In this document: one piece after another, positions 1 through 7,169 of the stretch | Numbering within the stretch: position 1 is the first letter of the stretch | How the letters are laid out: every line of letters starts with the position of its first letter | Source of the DNA: Thiobacillus sp. | Lineage (GTDB): Bacteria; Pseudomonadota; Gammaproteobacteria; Burkholderiales; Thiobacillaceae | Reading direction: 5' to 3' | Assembly (NCBI GenBank): GCA_020216925.1 | Contig: JAIWOL010000129.1 | Span: 1 to 12,800 of the forward strand | Length of the DNA: 12,800 nucleotides | The notes under the pieces: generated by a model | The model's database searches: none | Told to the model about the DNA's origin: nothing | Seen by the model: the letters and a program-made list of their open reading frames with translations, nothing else | Program-made: the position numbers and the translations under genes

Positions 1-1
1 C

Positions 2-2044
2 TCGCTCGATTTCACCCAGACCGGCCCGCGCATCCGCGAGGAAATCCTCACCCACTATCGCCGCTATACCCTCTTTGCGCTGGCGCGGCTGACGCTGGCG
101 GCGTTCGCGATTCTGCTGTGGCTCGCGGGCATCGGCGTCGCCGCCTATTCCGCCCTCGCCGCGCTCTTCGATTGGCGCTGGTCCGGCCTCGCCGCGGGCG
201 CCGCCGGACTGCTGGCCATACTTGCCGGTTTCCTGTTCCAGCTGTTGTGGAAACTGCGATTCAATCCGGGCCTGCTGGTGGCGTCCATGCACTACCGCAT
301 GAGCCGCCTCTACCCCGTATGGCACTGGGCTACCCCGGCGCGGCTGCACGCGATCCGCGGCCTTGGCGCCGGCCTCTTGGCCGTGCTGTTCGCCGCCGCG
401 CTGTGGCGGCTCGCGCTGGCGCAGCGGCTCGACGACTTGGTCGCGCTGGCCGCTCTCGTGCTGTTTTATGCCAGCAGCCTGATCTGGGCGAGCTGGCAGC
501 CCGAAGCGCGGCCGTCGCGCGCGCGCGCGCCGTCGACGGCGAACCGCGCGCCCAATATCGTGATGATCGGCTCGGACACGCTGCGCGCGGATCGCCTCGG
601 CGCTGCCGGCTACCGCCGCGCGCTGACGCCGCACATCGACGCGCTGACCCGCCAGGGCAGCCTGTTCACCAACTGCTACGTGCCCTGCGCACGCACCGCC
701 CCCAGCCTCATTTCGATGCTCGCCGGCGTCTGGCCGCACACCCATGGCGTGCGCGACAATTTCGCGGCAACCAGCGACAGCCGGCTGAAAGTCGACGCGC
801 TGCCGACCCTGCTCAAGGCACGCGGCTACCGCAGCGCGGTGATTTCCGACTGGTGCGGTGCCGACATGGGCAAGTTTTCCTTCGGTTTCGACTACACCGA
901 CGTGCCGGAAGACCAGTGGAATCTCAGATACCTGATCCGGCAAGGCCCCAAGGATCTGCGCCTGTTCGTGTCGCTGTTCGTGCACAACCGTCTCGGGCGG
1001 CTCGTTCTGCCCGAACTGTACTATCTCGGCGGGGTGCCGCTCACCCGGCCGATGGGCCGGCGCGCGCGCCGGCTGCTGTCGCGGCTGGCCGCGTCCGGGC
1101 AGCCGTTCCTGCTGAACGTCTTCTATTCGACCACGCATCCGCCCTTTGCCAGCGAATGGCCCTGGTACACCCGGTTTGCCGACCCCGCCTACACCGGCGA
1201 ATCGAAATTCGCGATGGCGCGCCTGACCGATCCCTTCGAGATCATCCGCCGGCAGGGCGCCCCGTGCGAGGAATTCGATCTCGACCAGATCGTCGACCTC
1301 TACGACGGCGCGGTCGCCGCGTTCGACGACGAAGTCGGCAAGCTCGTCGAGCATCTGGCCGCCTGCGGCCTCGCGGACAACACCATCGTGGTGGTCTACT
1401 CCGACCACGGCATGGAATTTTTCGAGCATGACACCTGGGGCCAGGGCAATTCCGCGGTGGGCGAAGCCAGTCCCCGCATCCCGCTCCTGATCCGGGTGCC
1501 CGGCCTGCCCGCGCAGGGGCGGCTCGACCAGGTGGTGCGTTCGATCGATCTCGCCCCCACCCTGCTCGAACTGGCGGGGATCGAACCCGGCGCGCAGATG
1601 GAAGGCGTCTCGCTCGCCGGCTGTCTGGCCGACGCCGCCCGCTGCCCCGAACTCGACGCCTTCAACGAAACCGGAATCTGGATCGCCGACATCCCTGGAT
1701 TGCCCGAAACGCATCTGCGCTACCCCGACCTGCTGGAACTGATCGAGATTCCCCAGCACGAGCACGGCACGCTCGCCATCAAGCACGAATACTGCCCCAT
1801 CATCCTTGCCGCCAAGGACAGGATGATCCGGCGCGGCCGCTGGAAGCTGGTCTACCAGCCGCTGACCGACGGCGAGCGCGTGCAGCTATTCGATCTGCAG
1901 AACGACCCCGAATGCCGCCACGATCTGTTCGCCGCCCATCCCGAACTGAGTGCGTCCCTGTACCGCGCCCTGACGGCCTGGATGTCCCCTGCCGCCGCGC
2001 CTCCCAGCATCTCCCCCGCCGCCGCTCCGGCCGCCATCGCATGA
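2..2044 (+). CDS. Membrane-anchored sulfatase-fold (alkaline phosphatase superfamily) protein, Thr-type; 5' partial
   Basis: The reading frame is open from the window edge, so the true start lies upstream; 680 codons are visible. Seen: about four hydrophobic membrane segments (visible residues ~24-55, ~61-83, ~115-140 and ~143-162), then a basic Arg/Ala/Pro linker, then a sulfatase-fold domain from ~residue 185. Domain landmarks are NIVMIGSDTLRADR (Asp192, a likely metal ligand), the TAPS motif with Thr232 at the nucleophile position, SDHGMEFFEH (Asp468, His469, His476) and a typical C-terminal RGRWKLVYQP...LFDLQNDP segment. Known: true sulfatases carry Cys or Ser in C/S-x-P-x-R, converted to formylglycine, whereas LtaS, MdoB and EptA-type phosphotransferases and related hydrolases use Thr. 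Inferred: a periplasm-facing phosphotransferase or phosphodiesterase acting on a glycan or lipid, not a sulfatase. The stop overlaps the next start by four bases (ATGA), suggesting translational coupling. An internal TTG at 245 is not needed, because coding membrane sequence continues upstream. Fold assignment is secure; the substrate is unknown. Confidence 0.9.
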   Translation, partial: SLDFTQTGPRIREEILTHYRRYTLFALARLTLAAFAILLWLAGIGVAAYSALAALFDWRWSGLAAGAAGLLAILAGFLFQLLWKLRFNPGLLVASMHYRMSRLYPVWHWATPARLHAIRGLGAGLLAVLFAAALWRLALAQRLDDLVALAALVLFYASSLIWASWQPEARPSRARAPSTANRAPNIVMIGSDTLRADRLGAAGYRRALTPHIDALTRQGSLFTNCYVPCARTAPSLISMLAGVWPHTHGVRDNFAATSDSRLKVDALPTLLKARGYRSAVISDWCGADMGKFSFGFDYTDVPEDQWNLRYLIRQGPKDLRLFVSLFVHNRLGRLVLPELYYLGGVPLTRPMGRRARRLLSRLAASGQPFLLNVFYSTTHPPFASEWPWYTRFADPAYTGESKFAMARLTDPFEIIRRQGAPCEEFDLDQIVDLYDGAVAAFDDEVGKLVEHLAACGLADNTIVVVYSDHGMEFFEHDTWGQGNSAVGEASPRIPLLIRVPGLPAQGRLDQVVRSIDLAPTLLELAGIEPGAQMEGVSLAGCLADAARCPELDAFNETGIWIADIPGLPETHLRYPDLLELIEIPQHEHGTLAIKHEYCPIILAAKDRMIRRGRWKLVYQPLTDGERVQLFDLQNDPECRHDLFAAHPELSASLYRALTAWMSPAAAPPSISPAAAPAAIA
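512..531. repeat. Alternating CG dinucleotide tract, copy 1
   Basis: A 15-base perfect CG alternation (516-530) inside a 20-base string that recurs identically at 4178-4197. It lies in the coding sequence for the linker between the membrane part and the catalytic domain, and encodes PSRARAP. The alternation could favour Z-DNA or slippage, but this is inference and the tract is short. Confidence 0.8.
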
Positions 2045-3000
2045 GCCTGCCCAAGCCGACATTTTCGGTCATCGTGCCGACACACAACCGCCCCGCCCTG
2101 CTGGCCGAGGCTCTCGACAGCCTGCGCGCGCAGACCCGGGGCGACTGGGAAGCCGTCGTCGTCGACGACGCGTCCACGCCAGCCGTGTCAATCGCGCAGG
2201 GCGACCCGCGCATCCGCCTCGTGCGCCAGGATCCCGGACAGGGCGGCGCGGCCGCCAAAAACCGCGGGATCGCCGAAGCGCGCGGAGAAATCCTGGCCTA
2301 CCTGGACGACGACGACCTCTACGCCCCCGACTTTCTCGAACAGGCAGGCGAGGCACTCGAACGCCGCGCCGACGTCGACGTGGTGTTCATGGGCGTCGCC
2401 TGGTTCGGCAGCAACGGTGAATGGGGGCAGGACAATTACGACCGCACCATGGCGCGCTTTCTGGCCGGCGCGGGCGGCGAACGCAGCGGCAATCTCATCG
2501 TCTTCGGCGAAGCCCTGCTGCCGGCGCTGCTGAAATCCGTGCCCATGGCTTTCCAGCGTCCCGTGGTGCGCCGCGCCGCGCTCGACCGCATCGGCGCTTA
2601 CCGTTCCGACTGCCTGCTGTGGGACTGCGACTGGGCGATCCGCGCCGCGCTGGAGGCGAAAGCCGCCCTGGTCCACGCCGGCGTGTACCGCCAGCGCGCC
2701 GAGGGACAGGGATATTCCTCCCGCCGCGACCGCACGCTGGAACATCTGCATTCGGGCATCGGCATCATGGAAAACCTGCTGGCGGCCAGCCGCGCCGGCC
2801 GTCACGCCGCACATGCCAGACTGTTCCGCGCGGCGGCCGCGCAAAGCTGGTTCGACCTGGCGTGGCATCTCTACCTGAACGGCCGCCGCATCGAGGCGTT
2901 GCCGCCCCTGTTGCGAAGCGCCGCGCGCCAGCCGGCGCTGGCGCAACTGAAGCTGCTGTCGAGACTGCCCCTGCCGGTTCGCCCGCCTGCCGGCTGCTGA
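2041..3000 (+). CDS. GT2 family glycosyltransferase
   Basis: A 319-residue inverting GT-A glycosyltransferase, predicted cytoplasmic or inner-membrane-associated, using a nucleotide-sugar donor. Seen: N-terminal SVIVPTHNR at ~9-17 (nucleotide-binding strand), VVVDDAS at ~38-44, KNRGIAEARGE at ~75-85, the metal-binding acidic run LDDDD with Asp89-92, and a later WDCDW segment that probably supplies the catalytic base in the usual ED-like position. The C-terminal ~90 residues form an Arg/Ala/Leu-rich helical extension without obvious transmembrane segments. The ATG at 2041 was chosen because it forms the ATGA overlap with the upstream stop; an upstream extension in this frame would run far into the preceding gene, and the GT2 domain begins only eight residues after this ATG. 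Length is normal for the family. Donor and acceptor cannot be told from sequence; by context it adds one residue to a surface glycan. Confidence 0.92.
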   Translation: MSLPKPTFSVIVPTHNRPALLAEALDSLRAQTRGDWEAVVVDDASTPAVSIAQGDPRIRLVRQDPGQGGAAAKNRGIAEARGEILAYLDDDDLYAPDFLEQAGEALERRADVDVVFMGVAWFGSNGEWGQDNYDRTMARFLAGAGGERSGNLIVFGEALLPALLKSVPMAFQRPVVRRAALDRIGAYRSDCLLWDCDWAIRAALEAKAALVHAGVYRQRAEGQGYSSRRDRTLEHLHSGIGIMENLLAASRAGRHAAHARLFRAAAAQSWFDLAWHLYLNGRRIEALPPLLRSAARQPALAQLKLLSRLPLPVRPPAGC

Positions 3001-3032
3001 GCTGACGCGAAGACACCTGCCCCCCTGCCGCC

Positions 3033-4151
3033 ATGCCATTGCCCCGCTCAGACAAAACACCCGCAACCGTCGCGTTTTTCACCGGCAGCGCCGGCGACTG
3101 GGGCGGCGCCAGCCGCGTGCTGTTCGCCAACCTGCGCCTGCTCGACCGCGACCGCATCGAACCCATCGTGCTCTTGCCGTGCAACGGCCCCATCGTGCCC
3201 GAATTGCGCGCGCGCGGCATCGCCTGCGAAATCTGGGGAGGCCTGACCGAGCCGGGGCAGCCGCTCGGCTACCTCAAGGCCATGCTGAGGATGGCGCGTT
3301 TCCTGTGGCGTCATCGCGTCGACGCGATCCACGTCAACCATTCCAACTCCTGGCGGCCGGCCGAACTGCTCGCGGCCTGGTTGATGCGCGTGCCCATCCT
3401 CACGCACTACCACACCGTCAACGACGCGCCCGCGCCCTTCGTTGCGCTCTCCAAGGGCATCGTCGCCGTCTCGCATTATGTGGCGCAGCATTCGCGTCCC
3501 GACCATGTGCCCAAACACGTCATCCACAACCCGGTCGACCTCGCCCGCTTCGACGCCGCGCGCGATATTCGCGCCGAACTCGGCTACGGACCGGGCGAGG
3601 TGCTGGTGAGTTTTCTGGGCCAGGTGCGCGAGATCAAGGGCGTGAGCGATTTCATCGCGATGGCGAAACGGCTGCCGCATCCGCACGCACGTTTCCTCAT
3701 CGCAGGCGAGTGCCGCGACCCGGAGAAATTCACGGGTTCGTATTCTGAAGCCAGCCTTGCGGCGGCGTTTGGCGGCGACACGCGGCTGCGCTATCTCGGC
3801 TACCTCGATCGCGTCGAAGACCTGTACCGCGCCTCCGACGTGGTGGTGGTGCCCTCGCGCTGGCAGGAACCGCTCGGACTCATCAACCTGGAAGCCGGAG
3901 CGTGCCGCACCCCGGTCGTCGCCACCCGCTCGGGCGGCATCCCGGAAATCGTCGTCGACGGCGAGAACGGCTTTCTGGTGGACATCGGCGACGTCGCCGC
4001 GCTCGCCAACCGCGTGCAACGGCTGATCGACGACGGCGCCCTGCGCGCCCGCATGGGCGAAGCCGGCCGGGCACGGGTCGAGGCCGAATTCACCACGAAA
4101 CCGGTGCGCGAGCTGGAAAAGCTGTTGCTGAGCTTGCGAACGGACAAGTGA
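3033..4151 (+). CDS. GT4 family glycosyltransferase
   Basis: A 372-residue retaining GT-B glycosyltransferase. Seen: an N-terminal acceptor-domain loop GSAGDWGGASRV at ~18-29, a central THYHTVNDAPAP stretch, VAVSHYVAQ at ~144-152, HNPVDLARFD at ~165-174 marking entry to the donor domain, FLGQVREIKG at ~194-203, and the hallmark E-x7-E motif (Glu279 and Glu287 in EPLGLINLE), followed by SGGIPEIV and GENGFLV, which bind the nucleotide-sugar. Length is typical. This is the only candidate start: the frame has a stop at 3003-3005, and no start codon lies between that stop and 3033. The 32-base gap after the GT2 gene is the largest spacing in the window and holds no obvious promoter or terminator, so co-transcription is likely. 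The last base of its TGA is the first base of the next ATG (TGATG). Sugar specificity is unknown. Confidence 0.93.
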   Translation: MPLPRSDKTPATVAFFTGSAGDWGGASRVLFANLRLLDRDRIEPIVLLPCNGPIVPELRARGIACEIWGGLTEPGQPLGYLKAMLRMARFLWRHRVDAIHVNHSNSWRPAELLAAWLMRVPILTHYHTVNDAPAPFVALSKGIVAVSHYVAQHSRPDHVPKHVIHNPVDLARFDAARDIRAELGYGPGEVLVSFLGQVREIKGVSDFIAMAKRLPHPHARFLIAGECRDPEKFTGSYSEASLAAAFGGDTRLRYLGYLDRVEDLYRASDVVVVPSRWQEPLGLINLEAGACRTPVVATRSGGIPEIVVDGENGFLVDIGDVAALANRVQRLIDDGALRARMGEAGRARVEAEFTTKPVRELEKLLLSLRTDK

Positions 4152-5797
4152 TGTCGAGCCCGCCCCCTCCCGCCAGTCCGTCGCGCGCGCGCGCGCCTGC
4201 GCGCGGCGAATGGCTCGAAGCCGGCCGCATGACCCTCTTGAGCCTGACGCTCGTGGCCGGCATCGTCGTCCTCTTCTGGGGCCTGCAATACCCCTGGGCC
4301 AACGACAGCGTCGGCTACATTCAGGAAGCGCTGGGGCTTTTCGACGGGCGCGGGCTCACGCGCGCCACCGGCTGGGATGTGCTCGACCCGGCTTACGCGC
4401 CCTTTCCGCTGTTTCCGCCGGGGCTTTCGCTTGCCGCCGCCGGCGTGTCGCTGACCGGGCTGTCGGTCGCCCACGCGGCGCTGGCGGTGAGCTGGTTCGC
4501 CTGGCTTCTCGTCGTGCCCGCCACGGCGTGGGCAGTGCGACCGCTGGCCGGCGTGCACGCGGCACGCGCGGTGGGCGTGCTGGCAGGCGTTTCGCCCGCC
4601 TTTGTCGAATGGGGGTTCCAGGCCTTGTCCGACGCGCCGCTGACGCTGTTTTCCGTGCTGTCGCTCGGGCTCGTGACGCGCGCGCCGGCGCTTGCCGATC
4701 TTCCGCTGCGGGCGTGGGCGCTGTCCGGTCTGCTGGCCGGCGTCGCCTACCTGTTCCGTAACGCCGGCGCGGTGTTGCCGCTCACGGTGATCGCGCTGCT
4801 GGCGCTTGCCCTCATCGCGCAGCGTCTGTCCTTCGCCGCCAGCCTGCGGGCGGGACTGGCCTGGGGCGCGGGATTCGCGCTCTGCGCGTTTCCGCTGTTC
4901 GCCTACAACTTCGTCACCTTCGGCAGCATCCAGCCGTATTTCGGCGCGCACGGCACGATCGATTACGGCTGGCTCGGCGCCGTGCGGGTGAGCCTGTGGA
5001 GTCTCTGGCTCGATCTTTTCGCCTGGCGCTTCGTCGCCGAGCTTGCCTGGAACGGACCGGCGCTGGCCGCGCTCGCGCCGCTGGGGCTCGCCGCCGGCTG
5101 GCTGATCCTGCGCCGGCGGCAGCCGGCGTTTCCGTTCGCGGGCGGCGTGCTCGCGCTTTATGCGCTGATCGGCTGCGCGCTGGTGGTGTGGGGACGCAGC
5201 CGTTTCGACTGGGTGGAAACCAGCCTCACCCGCCAGTTCATGCCCTACACCTGGGCGCTGCTGGCGCTGGGCGCGTGGGCGTTGCAGCGGCTGGCGCCAA
5301 GCCGCTGGCCGGCGGTCGGCGGTCTGGTGCTGGCGGGTCTGCTGGCCGGGCGCGCGCATCTGCTCTGGCAGAACTGGACACAGCAAACCGCGCTGCGCGA
5401 TTCAGTGCGCGCCTACGGTTACGCAGAAACCGCAGCGCGCCACCCGGACGCGATCCTCACCCAGCGCATCCGCCTCGACGCGGCGGCCGATGCGGCCCTC
5501 GTCGCGCGCATCCGCGCGTTGCCGGCCGATACCCATCTCGTGACCCTGAACGGCGGCATTCTGTCAGTGCCGGCGGGCCGGCCGCTGCGCCCGCTCGCGT
5601 TCGACGACGTGGCGCGGCTTCCCGCGCTGCGCGCGCGGCTGGGCGACCGGCCCTTGATCCTCGTTGCGCTGCCCGGCAACGCGCGGATGCGCCAGCCGGA
5701 CGCCCAGCGCTGGCAGGCGGATGTGCTCGTATCCCTGGGCGGCGCGGGTGAAATTCTCTATCGCACGCCGCTGGCGCTGATGGTGCGCGTGCGATGA
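4151..5797 (+). CDS. Polytopic membrane glycosyltransferase (GT39/PMT-like, GtrC-like)
   Basis: A 548-residue integral membrane protein with roughly ten hydrophobic segments between residues ~28 and ~420. Seen: a Pro/Arg-rich cytoplasmic N-terminus (PPPPASPSRARAP), a first helix at ~28-45, and then a loop WANDSVGYIQEALGLFDGRGLT with Asp52. That loop is the usual position of the catalytic or metal-binding acidic residue in GT-C polyprenyl-phosphate-dependent enzymes. Further marks are YLFRNAGAVLPL and AYNFVTFGS, followed by a soluble C-terminal tail of ~130 residues, probably periplasmic. Known: GT-C enzymes move sugars from polyprenyl-phosphate donors to acceptors on the outer face of the inner membrane. 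Inferred: it is the transferase served by the GtrB-like and GtrA-like products encoded immediately downstream. The ATG at 4151 shares one base with the upstream TGA. A second in-frame ATG at residue 27 would remove the basic N-terminus and is less likely. The exact GT family is uncertain. Confidence 0.82.
   Translation: MSSPPPPASPSRARAPARGEWLEAGRMTLLSLTLVAGIVVLFWGLQYPWANDSVGYIQEALGLFDGRGLTRATGWDVLDPAYAPFPLFPPGLSLAAAGVSLTGLSVAHAALAVSWFAWLLVVPATAWAVRPLAGVHAARAVGVLAGVSPAFVEWGFQALSDAPLTLFSVLSLGLVTRAPALADLPLRAWALSGLLAGVAYLFRNAGAVLPLTVIALLALALIAQRLSFAASLRAGLAWGAGFALCAFPLFAYNFVTFGSIQPYFGAHGTIDYGWLGAVRVSLWSLWLDLFAWRFVAELAWNGPALAALAPLGLAAGWLILRRRQPAFPFAGGVLALYALIGCALVVWGRSRFDWVETSLTRQFMPYTWALLALGAWALQRLAPSRWPAVGGLVLAGLLAGRAHLLWQNWTQQTALRDSVRAYGYAETAARHPDAILTQRIRLDAAADAALVARIRALPADTHLVTLNGGILSVPAGRPLRPLAFDDVARLPALRARLGDRPLILVALPGNARMRQPDAQRWQADVLVSLGGAGEILYRTPLALMVRVR
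4178..4197. repeat. Alternating CG dinucleotide tract, copy 2
   Basis: Identical over 20 bases to positions 512-531, again read in frame as PSRARAP, here in the cytoplasmic N-terminus of the membrane glycosyltransferase (residues ~10-16). The perfect CG alternation spans 4182-4196, just 30 bases after the start codon, where a slippage of two bases would abolish the protein. Confidence 0.8.
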
Positions 5798-6183
5798 AAG
5801 CCTTGTGCGCGCAGTTCGCCCGTTTCGGCGCCATCGGCGCCGTGGGCACGCTCACGCACTACGCGCTGTTGCTGGCGCTCGTGCAGGCCGCCGGCGTCGA
5901 TGCGGTCGCGGCTTCGGCGCTGGGCGCCGCCGCCGGCGCCGGGGTGAACTACGCGCTCAACTATCGCTACACCTTCCGCAGCGCGCGCCGCCACCGCGAG
6001 GCGCTGCCGCGCTTTCTCGCCATCGCGGCGGCCGGGCTCGCGCTCAATACGTTCTTGATGTGGCTGCTGGTCGAGGGGCTGCGCCTCCACTATTTCGCCG
6101 CGCAGCTTGTCGCCACCGCCGGCGTGCTGGGCTGGAATTTCCTCGCCAACCGCCACTGGACTTTTGGAAAGGATGCCGCTTGA
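5794..6183 (+). CDS. gtrA: GtrA-family small membrane protein (putative polyprenyl-phosphate-sugar flippase)
   Basis: A 129-residue protein with four hydrophobic segments (~10-31, ~35-52, ~73-95 and ~98-117), the normal size and topology for the GtrA family. Seen: FARFGAIGAVGTLTHYALL near the N-terminus, the signature VNYALNYRYTF around residues 51-61 and the C-terminal WNFLANRHWTF, which repeats the same N-x-x-W/Y-T-F pattern characteristic of the family. Known: GtrA proteins are proposed to flip undecaprenyl-phosphate-linked monosaccharides across the inner membrane for GtrC-type transferases. It starts in an ATGA overlap with the upstream membrane transferase and ends in a TTGA overlap with the downstream GtrB-like gene, so all three are probably co-translated. 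The family call is firm; the transported sugar is unknown. Confidence 0.92.
   Translation: MKALCAQFARFGAIGAVGTLTHYALLLALVQAAGVDAVAASALGAAAGAGVNYALNYRYTFRSARRHREALPRFLAIAAAGLALNTFLMWLLVEGLRLHYFAAQLVATAGVLGWNFLANRHWTFGKDAA
6166..6173 (+). promoter_or_regulatory. Ribosome binding site deciding the TTG start of the gtrB-like gene
   Basis: GGAAAGGA lies six bases before the TTG at 6180, inside the last codons of gtrA. It supports the non-ATG start, since no in-frame ATG precedes the conserved GT2 domain. Confidence 0.7.
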
Positions 6184-7169
6184 ACCCGTCTGTCCCCGAA
6201 ACAACATCCCGCCCCGTCGTCTCGGTTGTCGCCCCCGCCTATAACGAGGAAGCCGTGCTGCCGGCGTTCCACAAACGGCTCGTCGCGGTGTTCGACGGAC
6301 TCGATTGCGATCTCGAAATCGTCTACGTCAACGACGGCAGCCGCGACGGCACGATTGCCGTGCTGCATGCGCTGCGCGCGCAGGATCCGCGCGTCACGCT
6401 GGTCGATCTATCGCGCAATTTCGGCAAGGAAATCGCCATGACCGCAGGTTTCGACCATGCCTGCGGCGATGCCGTGGTGGTGATCGATACCGACCTGCAA
6501 GATCCGCCGGAACTCATTCCCGAAATGATCCGGCTGTGGCGCCAAGGGTACGACGTCGTGTACGCGCAGCGTACCGCGCGCGAGGGGGAAAGCTGGTTCA
6601 AGAAAGCGACTGCAAGCGCCTTCTACCGTCTGATCCAGCGCATGTCGCGGGTGCGCATTCCCGAGGACACCGGCGACTATCGCCTGATGAGCCGGCGCGC
6701 GGTGGACGCGCTCGTCCAGCTGCGCGAGCAGCACCGCTTCATGAAGGGCCTCTTCGCCTGGGTCGGCTTCCCCTCGGTGGCCCTGCCCTACCGGCGCGAC
6801 GCGCGCTTTGCCGGCGAAACCAAGTGGAATTACTGGAAACTGTGGAATTTCGCGCTGGAAGGCATCACCTCCTTCACCACCATTCCGCTGCGGCTGGCGT
6901 CCTACCTGGGACTGGCGATTTCGCTGTTTGCCTTCGCCTACGCCGCGTGGATCGTCTACAAGACACTGGTGTTCGGCGAGGATGTGCGAGGCTACCCCTC
7001 GCTGATGGTCGTGGTGCTGCTCTTGGGCGGCATCCAGCTCGCCAGTCTCGGCATCATCGGGGAATACCTGGGCCGCATGTTCAATGAAACCAAGCAGCGG
7101 CCGCTGTACTTCACCCAGGCGGTCGCGCCGTCGACGCATGCGCTCGCGCGGCGGGCGGATAGCGCTTGA
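6180..7169 (+). CDS. gtrB: GtrB/DPM-like polyprenyl-phosphate glycosyltransferase (GT2)
   Basis: A 329-residue protein in the bactoprenol glucosyltransferase group (GtrB, YfdH, DPM1-like). Seen: VVSVVAPAYNEEAVLP at ~13-28, VYVNDGSRDGT at ~48-58, LSRNFGKEIAMTAGFDHA at ~77-94, the metal-binding DTDLQDPPELI (Asp103 and Asp105), the DTGDYRLMSRRAVDAL acceptor-loop motif at ~163-178, a GETKW stretch at ~212-216, and two C-terminal transmembrane helices (~240-260 and ~273-295). Known: these enzymes transfer a hexose, often glucose, from a nucleotide sugar to undecaprenyl phosphate on the cytoplasmic face. The TTG start gives a TTGA overlap with gtrA and is preceded by a good ribosome binding site; no ATG fits this frame. 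The last ~59 bases overlap the convergent gene on the other strand, and the tail after residue ~311 looks non-conserved. The symbol reflects family and context, not proven specificity. Confidence 0.93.
   Translation: MNPSVPETTSRPVVSVVAPAYNEEAVLPAFHKRLVAVFDGLDCDLEIVYVNDGSRDGTIAVLHALRAQDPRVTLVDLSRNFGKEIAMTAGFDHACGDAVVVIDTDLQDPPELIPEMIRLWRQGYDVVYAQRTAREGESWFKKATASAFYRLIQRMSRVRIPEDTGDYRLMSRRAVDALVQLREQHRFMKGLFAWVGFPSVALPYRRDARFAGETKWNYWKLWNFALEGITSFTTIPLRLASYLGLAISLFAFAYAAWIVYKTLVFGEDVRGYPSLMVVVLLLGGIQLASLGIIGEYLGRMFNETKQRPLYFTQAVAPSTHALARRADSA

Noticed and set aside
245..247. TTG as the start of the sulfatase-fold gene
   Set aside because: The frame is open to the window edge and encodes membrane helices upstream, so the gene begins before the window.
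512..531. CRISPR-like or mobile-element repeat because of the duplicated 20-base tract
   Set aside because: Only two copies 3.7 kb apart, both in coding frame and low complexity; no spacers, inverted repeats or transposase.
118..1431. Plus-strand open frame of 437 codons
   Set aside because: An Arg/Ala-rich shadow of the sulfatase-fold gene, which in its own frame shows membrane segments and catalytic motifs throughout.
3001..3032. Possible promoter or terminator between GT2 and GT4 genes
   Set aside because: The 32-base gap has no recognisable -35/-10 pair and no hairpin followed by a T run.
3800..5386. Minus-strand open frame of 528 codons
   Set aside because: It lies opposite the GT4 and membrane glycosyltransferase genes, has a Gln/Arg/His-rich composition without any domain pattern, and is explained by the very high GC content.
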